From an uncultured Actinomycetes bacterium (GTDB lineage: Bacteria; Actinomycetota; Actinomycetes; S36-B12), in contig CALGTB010000252.1 in the NCBI GenBank assembly GCA_937902285.1, positions 1 through 20,743 of the forward strand: a stretch of 20,743 nt of DNA. Direction: 5' to 3'. Of this stretch, positions 7,391 to 14,238 are shown piece by piece. The notes beneath the pieces were generated by a model. The model was not told the DNA's origin. It searched no databases and worked only from the letters and a program-made list of their open reading frames with translations. How positions within the stretch are numbered: position 1 is the stretch's first letter; every line of letters begins with the position of its first letter. Position numbers and translations under genes: made by a program.

Positions 7391-8116
7391 GTGTCCCCAT
7401 CGGCCCCGACAGGCGAGCCCGGCCCCGACCATCACGGTCCGGTGCCCCGCGCGCACGGCCGGCGCATCACCCGCGATGCGGCCGGCATCGGGCTCGCCAC
7501 GGGTGCCTACGGGCTGTCCTTCGGCGCCATCAGCGTCGCGAGCGGACTCGACCCCCTCCAGACCCAGGTGCTGTCACTGGGGATGTTCACCGGTGCCTCG
7601 CAGTTCGCCCTCGTGGGCGTGCTCGGAGCCGGGGGCGGCGCCGTCGCCGCCGTCCTCACGGCCTGGCTGCTCGGCGCCCGCAACGGCCTCTACGCACTCT
7701 CGCTGTCGCCGGTGCTCCGGGTAACCGGACCGCAGCGGCTCGCGGCAGCCCAACTCACGATCGACGAGTCGACGGCCATGGCACTGGGCCACCCGACCCC
7801 CGCGGCCGCCGCCCGCCGCGCCTTCTGGAGCACGGGCCTGTCCGTCTTCGTCCTCTGGAACATCGGCACCCTCGTCGGAGCGCTGGGCGCCGCAGCCATC
7901 GACGACCCCGGAACCCTCGGGCTCGACGCGGCCATTCCCGCCGGCTTCCTCGCACTGCTGTGGCCACGGCTGGTCGACCGCACGATGTGGGCGGTCGCCG
8001 CCGCGGGCGCGACGGTGGCCCTCGTGCTCACGCCCGTGCTGCGTCCCGGTCTGCCAGTCCTCGCAGCCGGGCTGGTCGCGCTCGCCGCATCGTGGATCAT
8101 CGGGCGGCGATCATGA
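7391..8116 (+). CDS. azlC: AzlC-family branched-chain amino acid exporter, large subunit
   Basis: 241 aa. An inner-membrane protein of the AzlC/BrnF family, which with a small AzlD/BrnE partner exports branched-chain amino acids or related compounds. After a hydrophilic N-terminus (about 1-28) come hydrophobic segments and the family-like stretches GMFTGASQFALVG (64-76), AWLLGARNGLYALSLSP (91-107) and a charged turn TIDES (123-127) within the membrane region. The start is a GTG with TAGCGT six bases upstream, suggesting a leaderless mRNA. The stop overlaps azlD as ATGA, which supports a two-subunit transporter. The gene is divergent from the sensor kinase, so the two-component system could control it; this is inference from position. 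Substrate specificity is not visible. Confidence 0.88.
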   Translation: MSPSAPTGEPGPDHHGPVPRAHGRRITRDAAGIGLATGAYGLSFGAISVASGLDPLQTQVLSLGMFTGASQFALVGVLGAGGGAVAAVLTAWLLGARNGLYALSLSPVLRVTGPQRLAAAQLTIDESTAMALGHPTPAAAARRAFWSTGLSVFVLWNIGTLVGALGAAAIDDPGTLGLDAAIPAGFLALLWPRLVDRTMWAVAAAGATVALVLTPVLRPGLPVLAAGLVALAASWIIGRRS

Positions 8117-8424
8117 TCTGGATGGCGGTGATCGCAGGCTCACTCGGCTGCTACGTCGAGAAGCTCATCGGCTTCCTGCTGCCAGCCAGCGTGCTCGAGC
8201 GGGTCTCGATCAGACGGATCACCGGGCTGCTGCCGGTGGCCCTGCTGTCTGCCCTCGTCGCCGTGCAGACCTTCGCCGACGGCCAGACCCTCGTGATCGA
8301 TGCCCGCCTCGCCGGCGTGCTGGCGGCCGTGGTCGCCCTCGTGCTGCGTGCCCCGTTCCTCGTGGTCGTGCTCGTAGCGGCGATCACGGCCGCCCTCCTG
8401 CGCTCGACCGGACTGGCCGCATGA
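8113..8424 (+). CDS. azlD: AzlD-family branched-chain amino acid exporter, small subunit
   Basis: 103 aa, typical of AzlD. Mostly hydrophobic with about four membrane helices; it begins MIWMAVIAGSLGCYVEKLIG, includes RITGLLPVALLSALVAVQTF and ends with two further hydrophobic segments. It is too small to act alone and is the expected partner of AzlC. The frame runs open far upstream because of the base composition, but the ATG at 8113-8115 overlaps the azlC stop by 4 bp and gives the right size. Its own stop overlaps the next start by 4 bp, so azlC, azlD and the PH-domain gene form a tightly coupled operon. Confidence 0.88.
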   Translation: MIWMAVIAGSLGCYVEKLIGFLLPASVLERVSIRRITGLLPVALLSALVAVQTFADGQTLVIDARLAGVLAAVVALVLRAPFLVVVLVAAITAALLRSTGLAA

Positions 8425-8981
8425 ACGAGCCGCGCAAGCCGATCTTCGGGTTCCTGTGGCCGCGACCGGATCCGAACGCACCCGTCGACGGCGACTACCG
8501 CCAGGTCCGCCGCGTGCGCGTGTCCCCGCGGGGCCCGATCCGCCTCGCCGGGCTCGTCGCTCTCGCGGTCGCGACCGTCATCGGAACCGGGTCCGCCGTG
8601 ATGGCGGCAGCGGCCACCACCCTGTCCCCCCTCACCGTCCTCGGCGGGGCAGCAGCGGCCACCGGCATCTTCCTGCTCCTGCGCGGCTGGGTCGTCGGCA
8701 CCTACGTGAACGATGCCGCCCTCGTCATCCAGACGACGTTCCGGACGACGGTGCTGCCGTGGACCGACGTCCGGGCCGTCACCACCGCCGATCAGCCCTG
8801 CCCCTTCCTGGGGCTGCCGATCCGCGTCAGGTCCGTGCGACTGTCGGCCGTCGACATGTCCGGACGTGTGCACCCCACCGGGGTCTATGCGAGCTCTCCG
8901 GACTTCTGGCTGCGACCCGAGGCCTTCGACATGGCACGGCTGCGCCTGGAGCGCTGGCGTCAGGACTTCTCGGCGTCGTAG
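8421..8981 (+). CDS. Membrane protein with bacterial PH-like domain
   Basis: 186 aa. A hydrophilic N-terminus (1-40) is followed by two membrane helices (about 41-64 and 70-88) and a C-terminal part rich in short strands (about 90-180: YVNDAALVIQTTFRTTVLPW, then DVRAVTT and a cysteine-containing PCPFLGLPIRVRSV). This resembles the bacterial PH-domain proteins of actinobacteria, in which a pair of helices precedes the fold. Its role is unknown. Translation is coupled to azlD by ATGA. The 3' end overlaps the convergent small membrane-protein gene by 22 bp (8960-8981). Whether it works with the AzlCD exporter or is only co-transcribed cannot be told. Confidence 0.7.
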   Translation: MNEPRKPIFGFLWPRPDPNAPVDGDYRQVRRVRVSPRGPIRLAGLVALAVATVIGTGSAVMAAAATTLSPLTVLGGAAAATGIFLLLRGWVVGTYVNDAALVIQTTFRTTVLPWTDVRAVTTADQPCPFLGLPIRVRSVRLSAVDMSGRVHPTGVYASSPDFWLRPEAFDMARLRLERWRQDFSAS

Positions 8982-9406
8982 AGGCTGATGGCGGTGCGCA
9001 TGGCACCGCGGGCGCGCTTGCGGTCGCGGGCATCGTCGTACCCGATGGCGAGCCGGTACCAGCACCGCCAGTCATCGGGGTGCTCGTCGACCTGCGCGCG
9101 GTACTCCCCGAACCGCACGTCGGCCGCGTCGCGGTCGATCCGGCCGGAGGGCGTGCGCGGCAGGTCGTCGACCGGGAGGCCGCCCTCCTGCCCGAGGCGT
9201 CGGCCGAGCTCCTGGGTGCGACGTCCGAAGTCGAGCTCGCGCCACAGCACCCAGACGCCGATGACCGGGATGACCACGATGCTGATGCCGAACACCACCA
9301 GTGTGGGTTCACCCGTGCGGACCATGTACCAGGCGCGGACACCTGCCAGCACGATGTAGACCGCGACTGCCGCGGCGAGGATCCATGCGATCGTTCGCGA
9401 CGTCAC
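8960..9406 (-). CDS. Small membrane protein of unknown function, coupled to dapB
   Basis: 148 aa. Two N-terminal membrane helices (about 5-24 and 36-56) precede a soluble region. That region contains an Arg/Glu-rich linker (57-95) and an Asp/Trp-containing helical segment (FGEYRAQVDEHPDDWRCWYR, then LAIGYDDARDRKRARGAMR) that looks like one or two TPR-type helices. I recall similar proteins next to dapB in actinobacteria, but no function is established that I know of. The GTG start at 9404-9406 overlaps the dapB stop as GTGA, so it is translated with dapB. Its 3' end runs 22 bp into the convergent PH-domain gene. Confidence 0.8.
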   Translation of the reverse strand: MTSRTIAWILAAAVAVYIVLAGVRAWYMVRTGEPTLVVFGISIVVIPVIGVWVLWRELDFGRRTQELGRRLGQEGGLPVDDLPRTPSGRIDRDAADVRFGEYRAQVDEHPDDWRCWYRLAIGYDDARDRKRARGAMRTAISLYDAEKS

Positions 9407-10143
9407 TCGAGGTCGAGGAAAGCGTCGAGGCCGACCGTCAGGCCCGGGTGGTTGCGCACGGTGCGCACGCCGAGGAGCACGCCCGGCATGAACGACGTCC
9501 GGTCGAGGGAGTCGTGCCGGATGGTCAGCGTCTCCCCCACGCCACCGAGGACCACCTCCTGGTGGGCCACCAGACCCCGAGCGCGCACCGAGTGCACGTG
9601 AACCCCGTCGACGACGGCTCCGCGTGCCCCGGCCAGCTCGTGACTGGTGGCGTCAGGCTGCGCCGGCAGTCCGGCCCGGGCGCGGGCGATCAGCTGGGCG
9701 GTGAGGATCGATGTTCCGGACGGGGCATCAGCCTTGTCCGGATGGTGGAGCTCGATGACCTCGGCCGAGTCGAAGTACGGGGCGGCCATGGCCGCGAAGC
9801 GCATCATGAGGACGGCGCCGATGCCGAAGTTGGGGGCGATGAGGACGCCGACGGTCGGCTGCTCGGCGCACCACTCCCGGACGAGGTCGAGCTTGTGCTC
9901 GTCGAAGCCCGTGGTGCCGATCACGCAGTGGATGCCGTTCCCGATGCAGGACTTCAGGGTGCGCATGACGGCATCGGGGGTCGTGAAGTCGACGATGACC
10001 TCGGCACCCGCCTGCTCGAGCGCTGTCGGCGGCACGCCGATGTCGACTGCTGCCACGAGCGCAAGGTCGTCGGACTCCCGCACGGCCTCGACGACGGCCT
10101 GCCCCATGCGGCCCTTGGCGCCGACGACTCCCACCTTGATCAC
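9403..10143 (-). CDS. dapB: 4-hydroxy-tetrahydrodipicolinate reductase
   Basis: 246 aa, normal length. Reduces the DapA product with NAD(P)H in the diaminopimelate/lysine pathway; cytoplasmic. The nucleotide-binding loop GAKGRMG is at 8-14, DFTTP at 52-56 and GTTG at 76-79. The catalytic segment is ELHHPDKADAPSGT (131-144), with His133 and Lys137 matching the known catalytic pair. The start is a GTG at 10141-10143 with TACTGT seven bases upstream and no Shine-Dalgarno, so it is probably leaderless. It lies 19 bp after the M16 peptidase stop and overlaps the next gene as GTGA. dapA lies about 6.5 kb downstream, beyond an accessory segment. Confidence 0.96.
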   Translation of the reverse strand: MIKVGVVGAKGRMGQAVVEAVRESDDLALVAAVDIGVPPTALEQAGAEVIVDFTTPDAVMRTLKSCIGNGIHCVIGTTGFDEHKLDLVREWCAEQPTVGVLIAPNFGIGAVLMMRFAAMAAPYFDSAEVIELHHPDKADAPSGTSILTAQLIARARAGLPAQPDATSHELAGARGAVVDGVHVHSVRARGLVAHQEVVLGGVGETLTIRHDSLDRTSFMPGVLLGVRTVRNHPGLTVGLDAFLDLE

Positions 10144-10150
10144 GGTGGGA

Positions 10151-10156
10151 ACAGTA
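10151..10156 (-). promoter_or_regulatory. Putative leaderless -10 element for dapB
   Basis: Minus-strand TACTGT, seven bases (TCCCACC), then the dapB GTG. It sits in the 19-bp gap after the M16 peptidase gene. Any -35 would have to lie inside the peptidase coding sequence; TTCAGC 18 bases upstream is only a weak match. Confidence 0.45.
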
Positions 10157-10162
10157 CCGTCC

Positions 10163-11473
10163 TCAGCCGGTCGCGCTGAAGGTCGTGGTCTCGTCGAACG
10201 GGCCGATGACCGCGAGCGTCCTCGGGGCGTCGAGCAGCTCCGCGGCGACCCTTGCGATGTCGTCGGAGGTCACCGCGTCGACGCGGCCGAGCAGGTCGTC
10301 GATGCTCAGGAGCGGATCGCCGTGCAGCTCGCTCTTCGCGATGCGGGTCATGCGTGCCCCCGTGTCCTCCTGGCCCAGCACTGTTCCGCCCCGCACCTGT
10401 CCCTTGCCGCGGGCGATCTCGTCGGCCGTGAGGCCATCAGCGGCGAGGCGCTCCATCTCGGTCAGGCAGACGTCGAGGACGGTGTCGACCTTGGCGGGCT
10501 GGCAGCCCACGTAGATGCCGAAGAGGCCGTCGTCGGAGAAGCCCTGGGCGTAGGAGTAGACGGAGTACGCCAGACCGCGCTTCTCGCGGATCTCCTGGAA
10601 GAGCCGGCTGCTCATGCCCCCGCCGAAGGCGGTAGACAGCACCGACATGGCGTAGCGGCGGTCGTCGGTGCGACGGAAGCCGGGGACGCCCAGCACGAGG
10701 TTGGCCTGCTCCGTGATGCGCTTGGTGACCTTGACGCCGGCCGCGTGGCTCCGCGCCCGGCGGGGCCGGCGCGGGGCGCTCGCCTCGACGGAGTCGTCGA
10801 GGACGCCCTCGAAGGCCTTCCGCACGAGGCGGACGACGGACGCATGGTCGAGGTGCCCGGCCGCCGCGATCACCATGGACTCGGGGCGGTAGCGACGTCG
10901 GTAGAACTGGTTGATCGCGTTCCGGGAGATGCCCTCGATCGTCTCGACCGTGCCGAGGATGGGGCGCCCCAGCGGGGTGTCGCCGAACATCGCCGCGGCG
11001 AACTCCTCGTGCACGAGGTCGGTGGGATCGTCGTCGTGCATGGCGATCTCCTCGAGGATGACGCCGCGCTCGGCCTCCACGTCCTCGGAGCGGATCAGCG
11101 CATCCGTCACGACGTCGCAGACGACGTCGATCGCGAGCGGGAGATCACTGTCGAGCACCCGTGCGTAGTAGCACGTGTACTCCTTGGTCGTGAAGGCGTT
11201 GAGATCGCCGCCTACGGCCTCGATCGATGCCGAGATGTCCATGGCCGACCGCTTGCTCGTGCCCTTGAAGAGCAGATGCTCGAGGTAGTGGGCCGAGCCC
11301 ATCTGCCCGCCGGTCTCGTCGCGGGACCCGACGTTGACCCACACCCCGAACGCGACGGAGCGCACCCCGGGGACCTGCTCGGTGATGATGCGCAGGCCGC
11401 CCGGGAGGGTGGTGCGGCGGACGAGTCCGCCGTCACCCTCCCGGAGCAGCGTGCGGGTGTCAGCCCTGGGCAT
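10163..11473 (-). CDS. M16-family zinc peptidase (mitochondrial-processing-peptidase-like)
   Basis: 436 aa. A typical single-chain bacterial M16B peptidase with two homologous halves. The inverted zinc motif HxxEH is present as HYLEH (62-66) within SAHYLEHLLFKGTSKR, and the third metal ligand is expected at Glu142 in ERGVILEEI. The second half carries the R/Y-containing FGGGMSSRLFQEIREKRGLAYSVYSY segment (starting near residue 294), typical of the inactive-half substrate-binding region. Such enzymes degrade or process peptides in the cytoplasm; the substrate in actinobacteria is not known to me. The start ATG at 11471-11473 lies within the last codons of pnp (14-bp overlap), so translation is coupled. 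pnp followed by an M16 peptidase and dapB is a familiar actinobacterial order. Confidence 0.93.
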   Translation of the reverse strand: MPRADTRTLLREGDGGLVRRTTLPGGLRIITEQVPGVRSVAFGVWVNVGSRDETGGQMGSAHYLEHLLFKGTSKRSAMDISASIEAVGGDLNAFTTKEYTCYYARVLDSDLPLAIDVVCDVVTDALIRSEDVEAERGVILEEIAMHDDDPTDLVHEEFAAAMFGDTPLGRPILGTVETIEGISRNAINQFYRRRYRPESMVIAAAGHLDHASVVRLVRKAFEGVLDDSVEASAPRRPRRARSHAAGVKVTKRITEQANLVLGVPGFRRTDDRRYAMSVLSTAFGGGMSSRLFQEIREKRGLAYSVYSYAQGFSDDGLFGIYVGCQPAKVDTVLDVCLTEMERLAADGLTADEIARGKGQVRGGTVLGQEDTGARMTRIAKSELHGDPLLSIDDLLGRVDAVTSDDIARVAAELLDAPRTLAVIGPFDETTTFSATG

Positions 11474-13667
11474 CGGCCGCTGCGGCGCCGCCCTCGAGGA
11501 CCGGGACCAGCGACAGCTTGCCTCGCGGATCGATCTCCTTGATCTCGACCTGGACCTTGTCGCCGACCTTGAGGACGTCCTCGACGTTCTCGACGCGCTT
11601 GCCGCCGGCGAGCTTCTTGATCTCCGAGATGTGCAGCAGTCCGTCCTTGCCCGGCATGAGCGAGACGAAGGCCCCGAACGTCGTGGTCTTGACCACGGTG
11701 CCCAGGTAGCGCTCTCCGACCTCCGGCATCGTCGGGTTGGCGATCTGGTTGATCTGGGCGCGGGCAGCCTCGGCCGACTCCCCGTTGGTCGCGCCGATGT
11801 AGATGGTGCCGTCGTCCTGGATCGTGATGTCGGCGCCGGTCTCCTCCTGGATCTGGTTGATGATCTTGCCCTTCGGCCCGATCACCTCGCCGATCTTGTC
11901 CACCGGGATCTGGATCGCGATGACACGAGGCGCGGTCGGAGCCATCTCGTCCGGCGCGTCGATGGCCTCGTTCATGACGTCGAGGATCGTCAGGCGCGCA
12001 TCGTGCGCCTGAGCAAGCGCCTTGCCCAGCACCGACGCGGGGATGCCGTCGAGCTTGGTGTCCAGCTGCAGCGCCGTCACGAAGTCCTTGGTGCCGGCGA
12101 CCTTGAAGTCCATGTCGCCGAACGCGTCCTCAGCACCGAGGATGTCGGTGATGGCGACGTACTCCGTGGTGCCGTCGACGTCGCCTGAGATCAGGCCCAT
12201 CGCGATGCCCGCGACCGGGGCGCGCAGGGGCACGCCGGCGTTGAGCAGCGACATGGTCGAGGCGCAGACCGAGCCCATGGAGGTCGATCCGTTGGAGCCG
12301 AGGGCCTCGGACACCTGGCGGATCGCGTAGGGGAACTCCTCCTTGGACGGGAGCACCGGCAGCAGGGCGCGCTCAGCGAGGGCTCCATGGCCGATCTCGC
12401 GGCGCTTGGGCGAGCCCACGCGTCCGGTCTCGCCCGTGGAGTACGGCGGGAAGTTGTAGTTGTGCATGTAGCGCTTGCGGTTCTCGGGGTTGAGCGTGTC
12501 GACCATCTGCTCCATCCGGAGCATGTTGAGGGTCGTGACGCCGAGGATCTGCGTCTCGCCACGCTCGAACAGTGCCGAGCCGTGCACCCGCGGCAGGACG
12601 TCGACCTCGGCCGACAGCGTGCGGATGTCGGTCAGGCCGCGGCCGTCGATGCGCACGTGGTCGCGCAGGACGCGGTCGCGCACGACCTTCTTCGTCACCG
12701 AGCGCAGGGCTGCGGACAGCTCCTTCTCGCGTCCGGCGAACTCGACGGCGAGCTCGGCCATGACGACCTTCTTGATGTCGTCGAGCCGGTCCTCGCGCTC
12801 GGCCTTGCTCACGATCGTCATCGCCTCGCGGACGTCGGCCACGGAGAGGCGCTCGACGGCGTCGTAGGCGTCGTCCTGGTAGTCGAGGAACACCGGGAAC
12901 TCGGCGGTCGGCTTCGCCGCCGACGCTGCGAGCTCCTGCTGGGCCTCGCACAGCACGCGGATGAACGGCTTGGCGGCATCGAGCCCGGCGGCCACGACCT
13001 CCTCCGTCGGCGCGGTGGCGCCGCCGGCGATGAGCTCGATGGTGCGCACGGTGGCCTCGGCCTCGACCATCATGATCGCGACGTCGTCACCGGCGATGCG
13101 GCCCGCGACGACCATGTCGAACACGGCCTCCTCGAGCTGCTCGTAGGTCGGGAACGCCACCCACTGGCCGCGGATGAGGGCGACGCGGACGCCGCCGATC
13201 GGGCCGCTGAAGGGCAGGCCCGACAGCTGCGTGGATGCCGACGCCGCGTTGATCGCGAGCACGTCGTACAGGTCGTTCGGGTGAAGGCCCATGACCGTGA
13301 TGACGACCTGGACCTCGTTGCGAAGGCCCTTGACGAACGTGGGGCGCAGCGGGCGGTCGATCAGCCGGCAGGTGAGGATGGCGTCCTCGGACGGGCGACC
13401 CTCGCGGCGGAAGAACGAGCCGGGGATCTTCCCGATCGCGTACATCCGCTCCTCGACGTCGATCGTCAGGGGGAAGAAGTCGAACTGGTCCTTGGGCGTC
13501 TTGCCCGCGGTGGTGGCGCTGAGGAGCATGGTGTCGTCGTCGAGGTACGCGGCGACAGACCCTGCGGCCTGGCGGGCCAGGCGGCCGGTCTCGAACCTGA
13601 TGGTGCGCGTGCCGAACGACCCGTTGTCGATGACGGCCTGCGTGCTGAAAATCTGGGGACCCTCCAC
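11460..13667 (-). CDS. pnp: Polyribonucleotide nucleotidyltransferase (PNPase)
   Basis: 735 aa. Phosphorolytic 3'-to-5' exoribonuclease and RNA tailing enzyme, forming a trimeric ring. There are two RNase PH domains: the first from about residue 10, the second with GETQILGVTTL, then GSNGSTSMGSVCAST and DILGAEDAFGDMDFKVAG, where Asp514 and Asp520 match the known catalytic aspartates. A KH domain (about 582-650, IGPKGK at 596-601) and an S1 domain (about 651-722) follow. The frame extends 29 codons upstream, but the GTG at 13665-13667 is chosen: AGGAGG lies five bases before it and the protein then begins VEGPQIFSTQAVIDNGSFGT, as in the family. rpsO precedes it with a 195-bp leader containing several short inverted repeats, one touching the ribosome-binding site. 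PNPase autoregulation through its leader is known in enterobacteria; here it is only a possibility. Confidence 0.96.
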   Translation of the reverse strand: MEGPQIFSTQAVIDNGSFGTRTIRFETGRLARQAAGSVAAYLDDDTMLLSATTAGKTPKDQFDFFPLTIDVEERMYAIGKIPGSFFRREGRPSEDAILTCRLIDRPLRPTFVKGLRNEVQVVITVMGLHPNDLYDVLAINAASASTQLSGLPFSGPIGGVRVALIRGQWVAFPTYEQLEEAVFDMVVAGRIAGDDVAIMMVEAEATVRTIELIAGGATAPTEEVVAAGLDAAKPFIRVLCEAQQELAASAAKPTAEFPVFLDYQDDAYDAVERLSVADVREAMTIVSKAEREDRLDDIKKVVMAELAVEFAGREKELSAALRSVTKKVVRDRVLRDHVRIDGRGLTDIRTLSAEVDVLPRVHGSALFERGETQILGVTTLNMLRMEQMVDTLNPENRKRYMHNYNFPPYSTGETGRVGSPKRREIGHGALAERALLPVLPSKEEFPYAIRQVSEALGSNGSTSMGSVCASTMSLLNAGVPLRAPVAGIAMGLISGDVDGTTEYVAITDILGAEDAFGDMDFKVAGTKDFVTALQLDTKLDGIPASVLGKALAQAHDARLTILDVMNEAIDAPDEMAPTAPRVIAIQIPVDKIGEVIGPKGKIINQIQEETGADITIQDDGTIYIGATNGESAEAARAQINQIANPTMPEVGERYLGTVVKTTTFGAFVSLMPGKDGLLHISEIKKLAGGKRVENVEDVLKVGDKVQVEIKEIDPRGKLSLVPVLEGGAAAADAQG

Positions 13668-13862
13668 GGGTGCCTCCTGTTTCTGTTGACAGGGGCGCAC
13701 ACGTCTCGCGACCGGTGGCGGTCTTCGATCGAGGCCCACGGGTGCAGCCGCCATGCACTGGCGGGCGTCACCCGGAGGTCACTACCGAGGACCGACGGAC
13801 GCCCTGATCGTGGCGCCCCGGATTTGTTGGGCGGTATTCAGTTGTGGTCGGTGCGACCCGAG
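13668..13862 (-). promoter_or_regulatory. rpsO-pnp intergenic leader with short inverted repeats and pnp ribosome-binding site
   Basis: No gene was seen in these 195 bases. Inverted repeats: 13676-13680 with 13689-13693 (CCTGT/ACAGG, 8-nt loop), whose minus-strand 3' arm overlaps the AGGAGG of pnp; 13742-13746 with 13754-13758 (GTGCA/TGCAC); 13763-13769 with 13798-13804 (GGGCGTC/GACGCCC, 28-nt loop); and 13846-13850 with 13854-13858 (GGTCG/CGACC), just after the rpsO stop. None has a U-tract. No convincing promoter was found, so pnp may depend on read-through from rpsO or on a promoter I cannot recognise. Confidence 0.45.
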
Positions 13863-14132
13863 CTACCGGCGGATGCCGAGCTTCTCGATGATCGCGCGAT
13901 AGCGCGCGATGTCGGTCTTCACCAGGTACTGCAGCAGGCGACGGCGCTGTCCGACGAGGAGCAGCAGGCCGCGGCGGCTGTGGTGGTCGTGCTTGTGGGT
14001 CTTCAGGTGCTCCGTCAGGTCGCTGATGCGACGCGTGAGCATCGCGATCTGGACCTCGGGGCTGCCGGTGTCACCGGGCTTGGTGCCGTACTCGGCGATG
14101 ATCTCCTGCTTGACGGAACTGTCGAGCGGCAT
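13863..14132 (-). CDS. rpsO: 30S ribosomal protein S15
   Basis: 89 aa, exactly the family length. An early-binding protein of the 30S platform that contacts 16S rRNA helices 20-22. The sequence begins MPLDSSVKQEIIAEYGTKPG, followed by DTGSPEVQIAMLTRRISDLT, then LKTHKHDHHSRRGLLLLVGQ and RRRLLQYL, all hallmark S15 segments. The frame is open for 16 more codons upstream, but the ATG at 14130-14132 has GGAGG eight bases before it and gives the standard protein. It is 106 bp downstream of the CPBP gene and 195 bp upstream of pnp; rpsO-pnp is a near-universal pair. Confidence 0.97.
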   Translation of the reverse strand: MPLDSSVKQEIIAEYGTKPGDTGSPEVQIAMLTRRISDLTEHLKTHKHDHHSRRGLLLLVGQRRRLLQYLVKTDIARYRAIIEKLGIRR

Positions 14133-14238
14133 GAAACGAACCTCCGGGCGCGTTCCGCTGGGGAACGATGGTGATGACACGAATCGCCTAGTGCGCGCCG
14201 AGGCACGCGCCGAGCGACCGTCTGGTGCGAACAGGGTA
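14133..14238 (-). promoter_or_regulatory. rpsO upstream region with 12-bp tandem repeat
   Basis: A 106-bp gap between the CPBP gene and rpsO. It contains the rpsO Shine-Dalgarno (GGAGG) and a near-tandem pair of CGCGCCGAG at 14194-14202 and 14206-14214 (12-bp period). A minus-strand TACCCT at 14233-14238 could be a -10 but has no recognisable -35. S15 often represses its own mRNA in other bacteria, so a leader structure is plausible but not demonstrated here. Confidence 0.3.

Noticed and set aside
9647..11542. 631-codon plus-strand frame over dapB and the M16 peptidase
   Set aside because: Antisense to two conserved genes with intact catalytic motifs; composition as expected for a shadow frame.
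13685..13690. TTGACA on the plus strand as a promoter -35
   Set aside because: No -10 follows at a suitable distance and no plus-strand gene lies downstream.
13668..13754. 29-codon N-terminal extension of PNPase
   Set aside because: A strong AGGAGG sits before the GTG at 13665-13667 and the extension does not resemble PNPase.
12387..14174. 595-codon plus-strand frame over pnp and rpsO
   Set aside because: Antisense shadow of PNPase and S15; no recognisable motif and biased composition.
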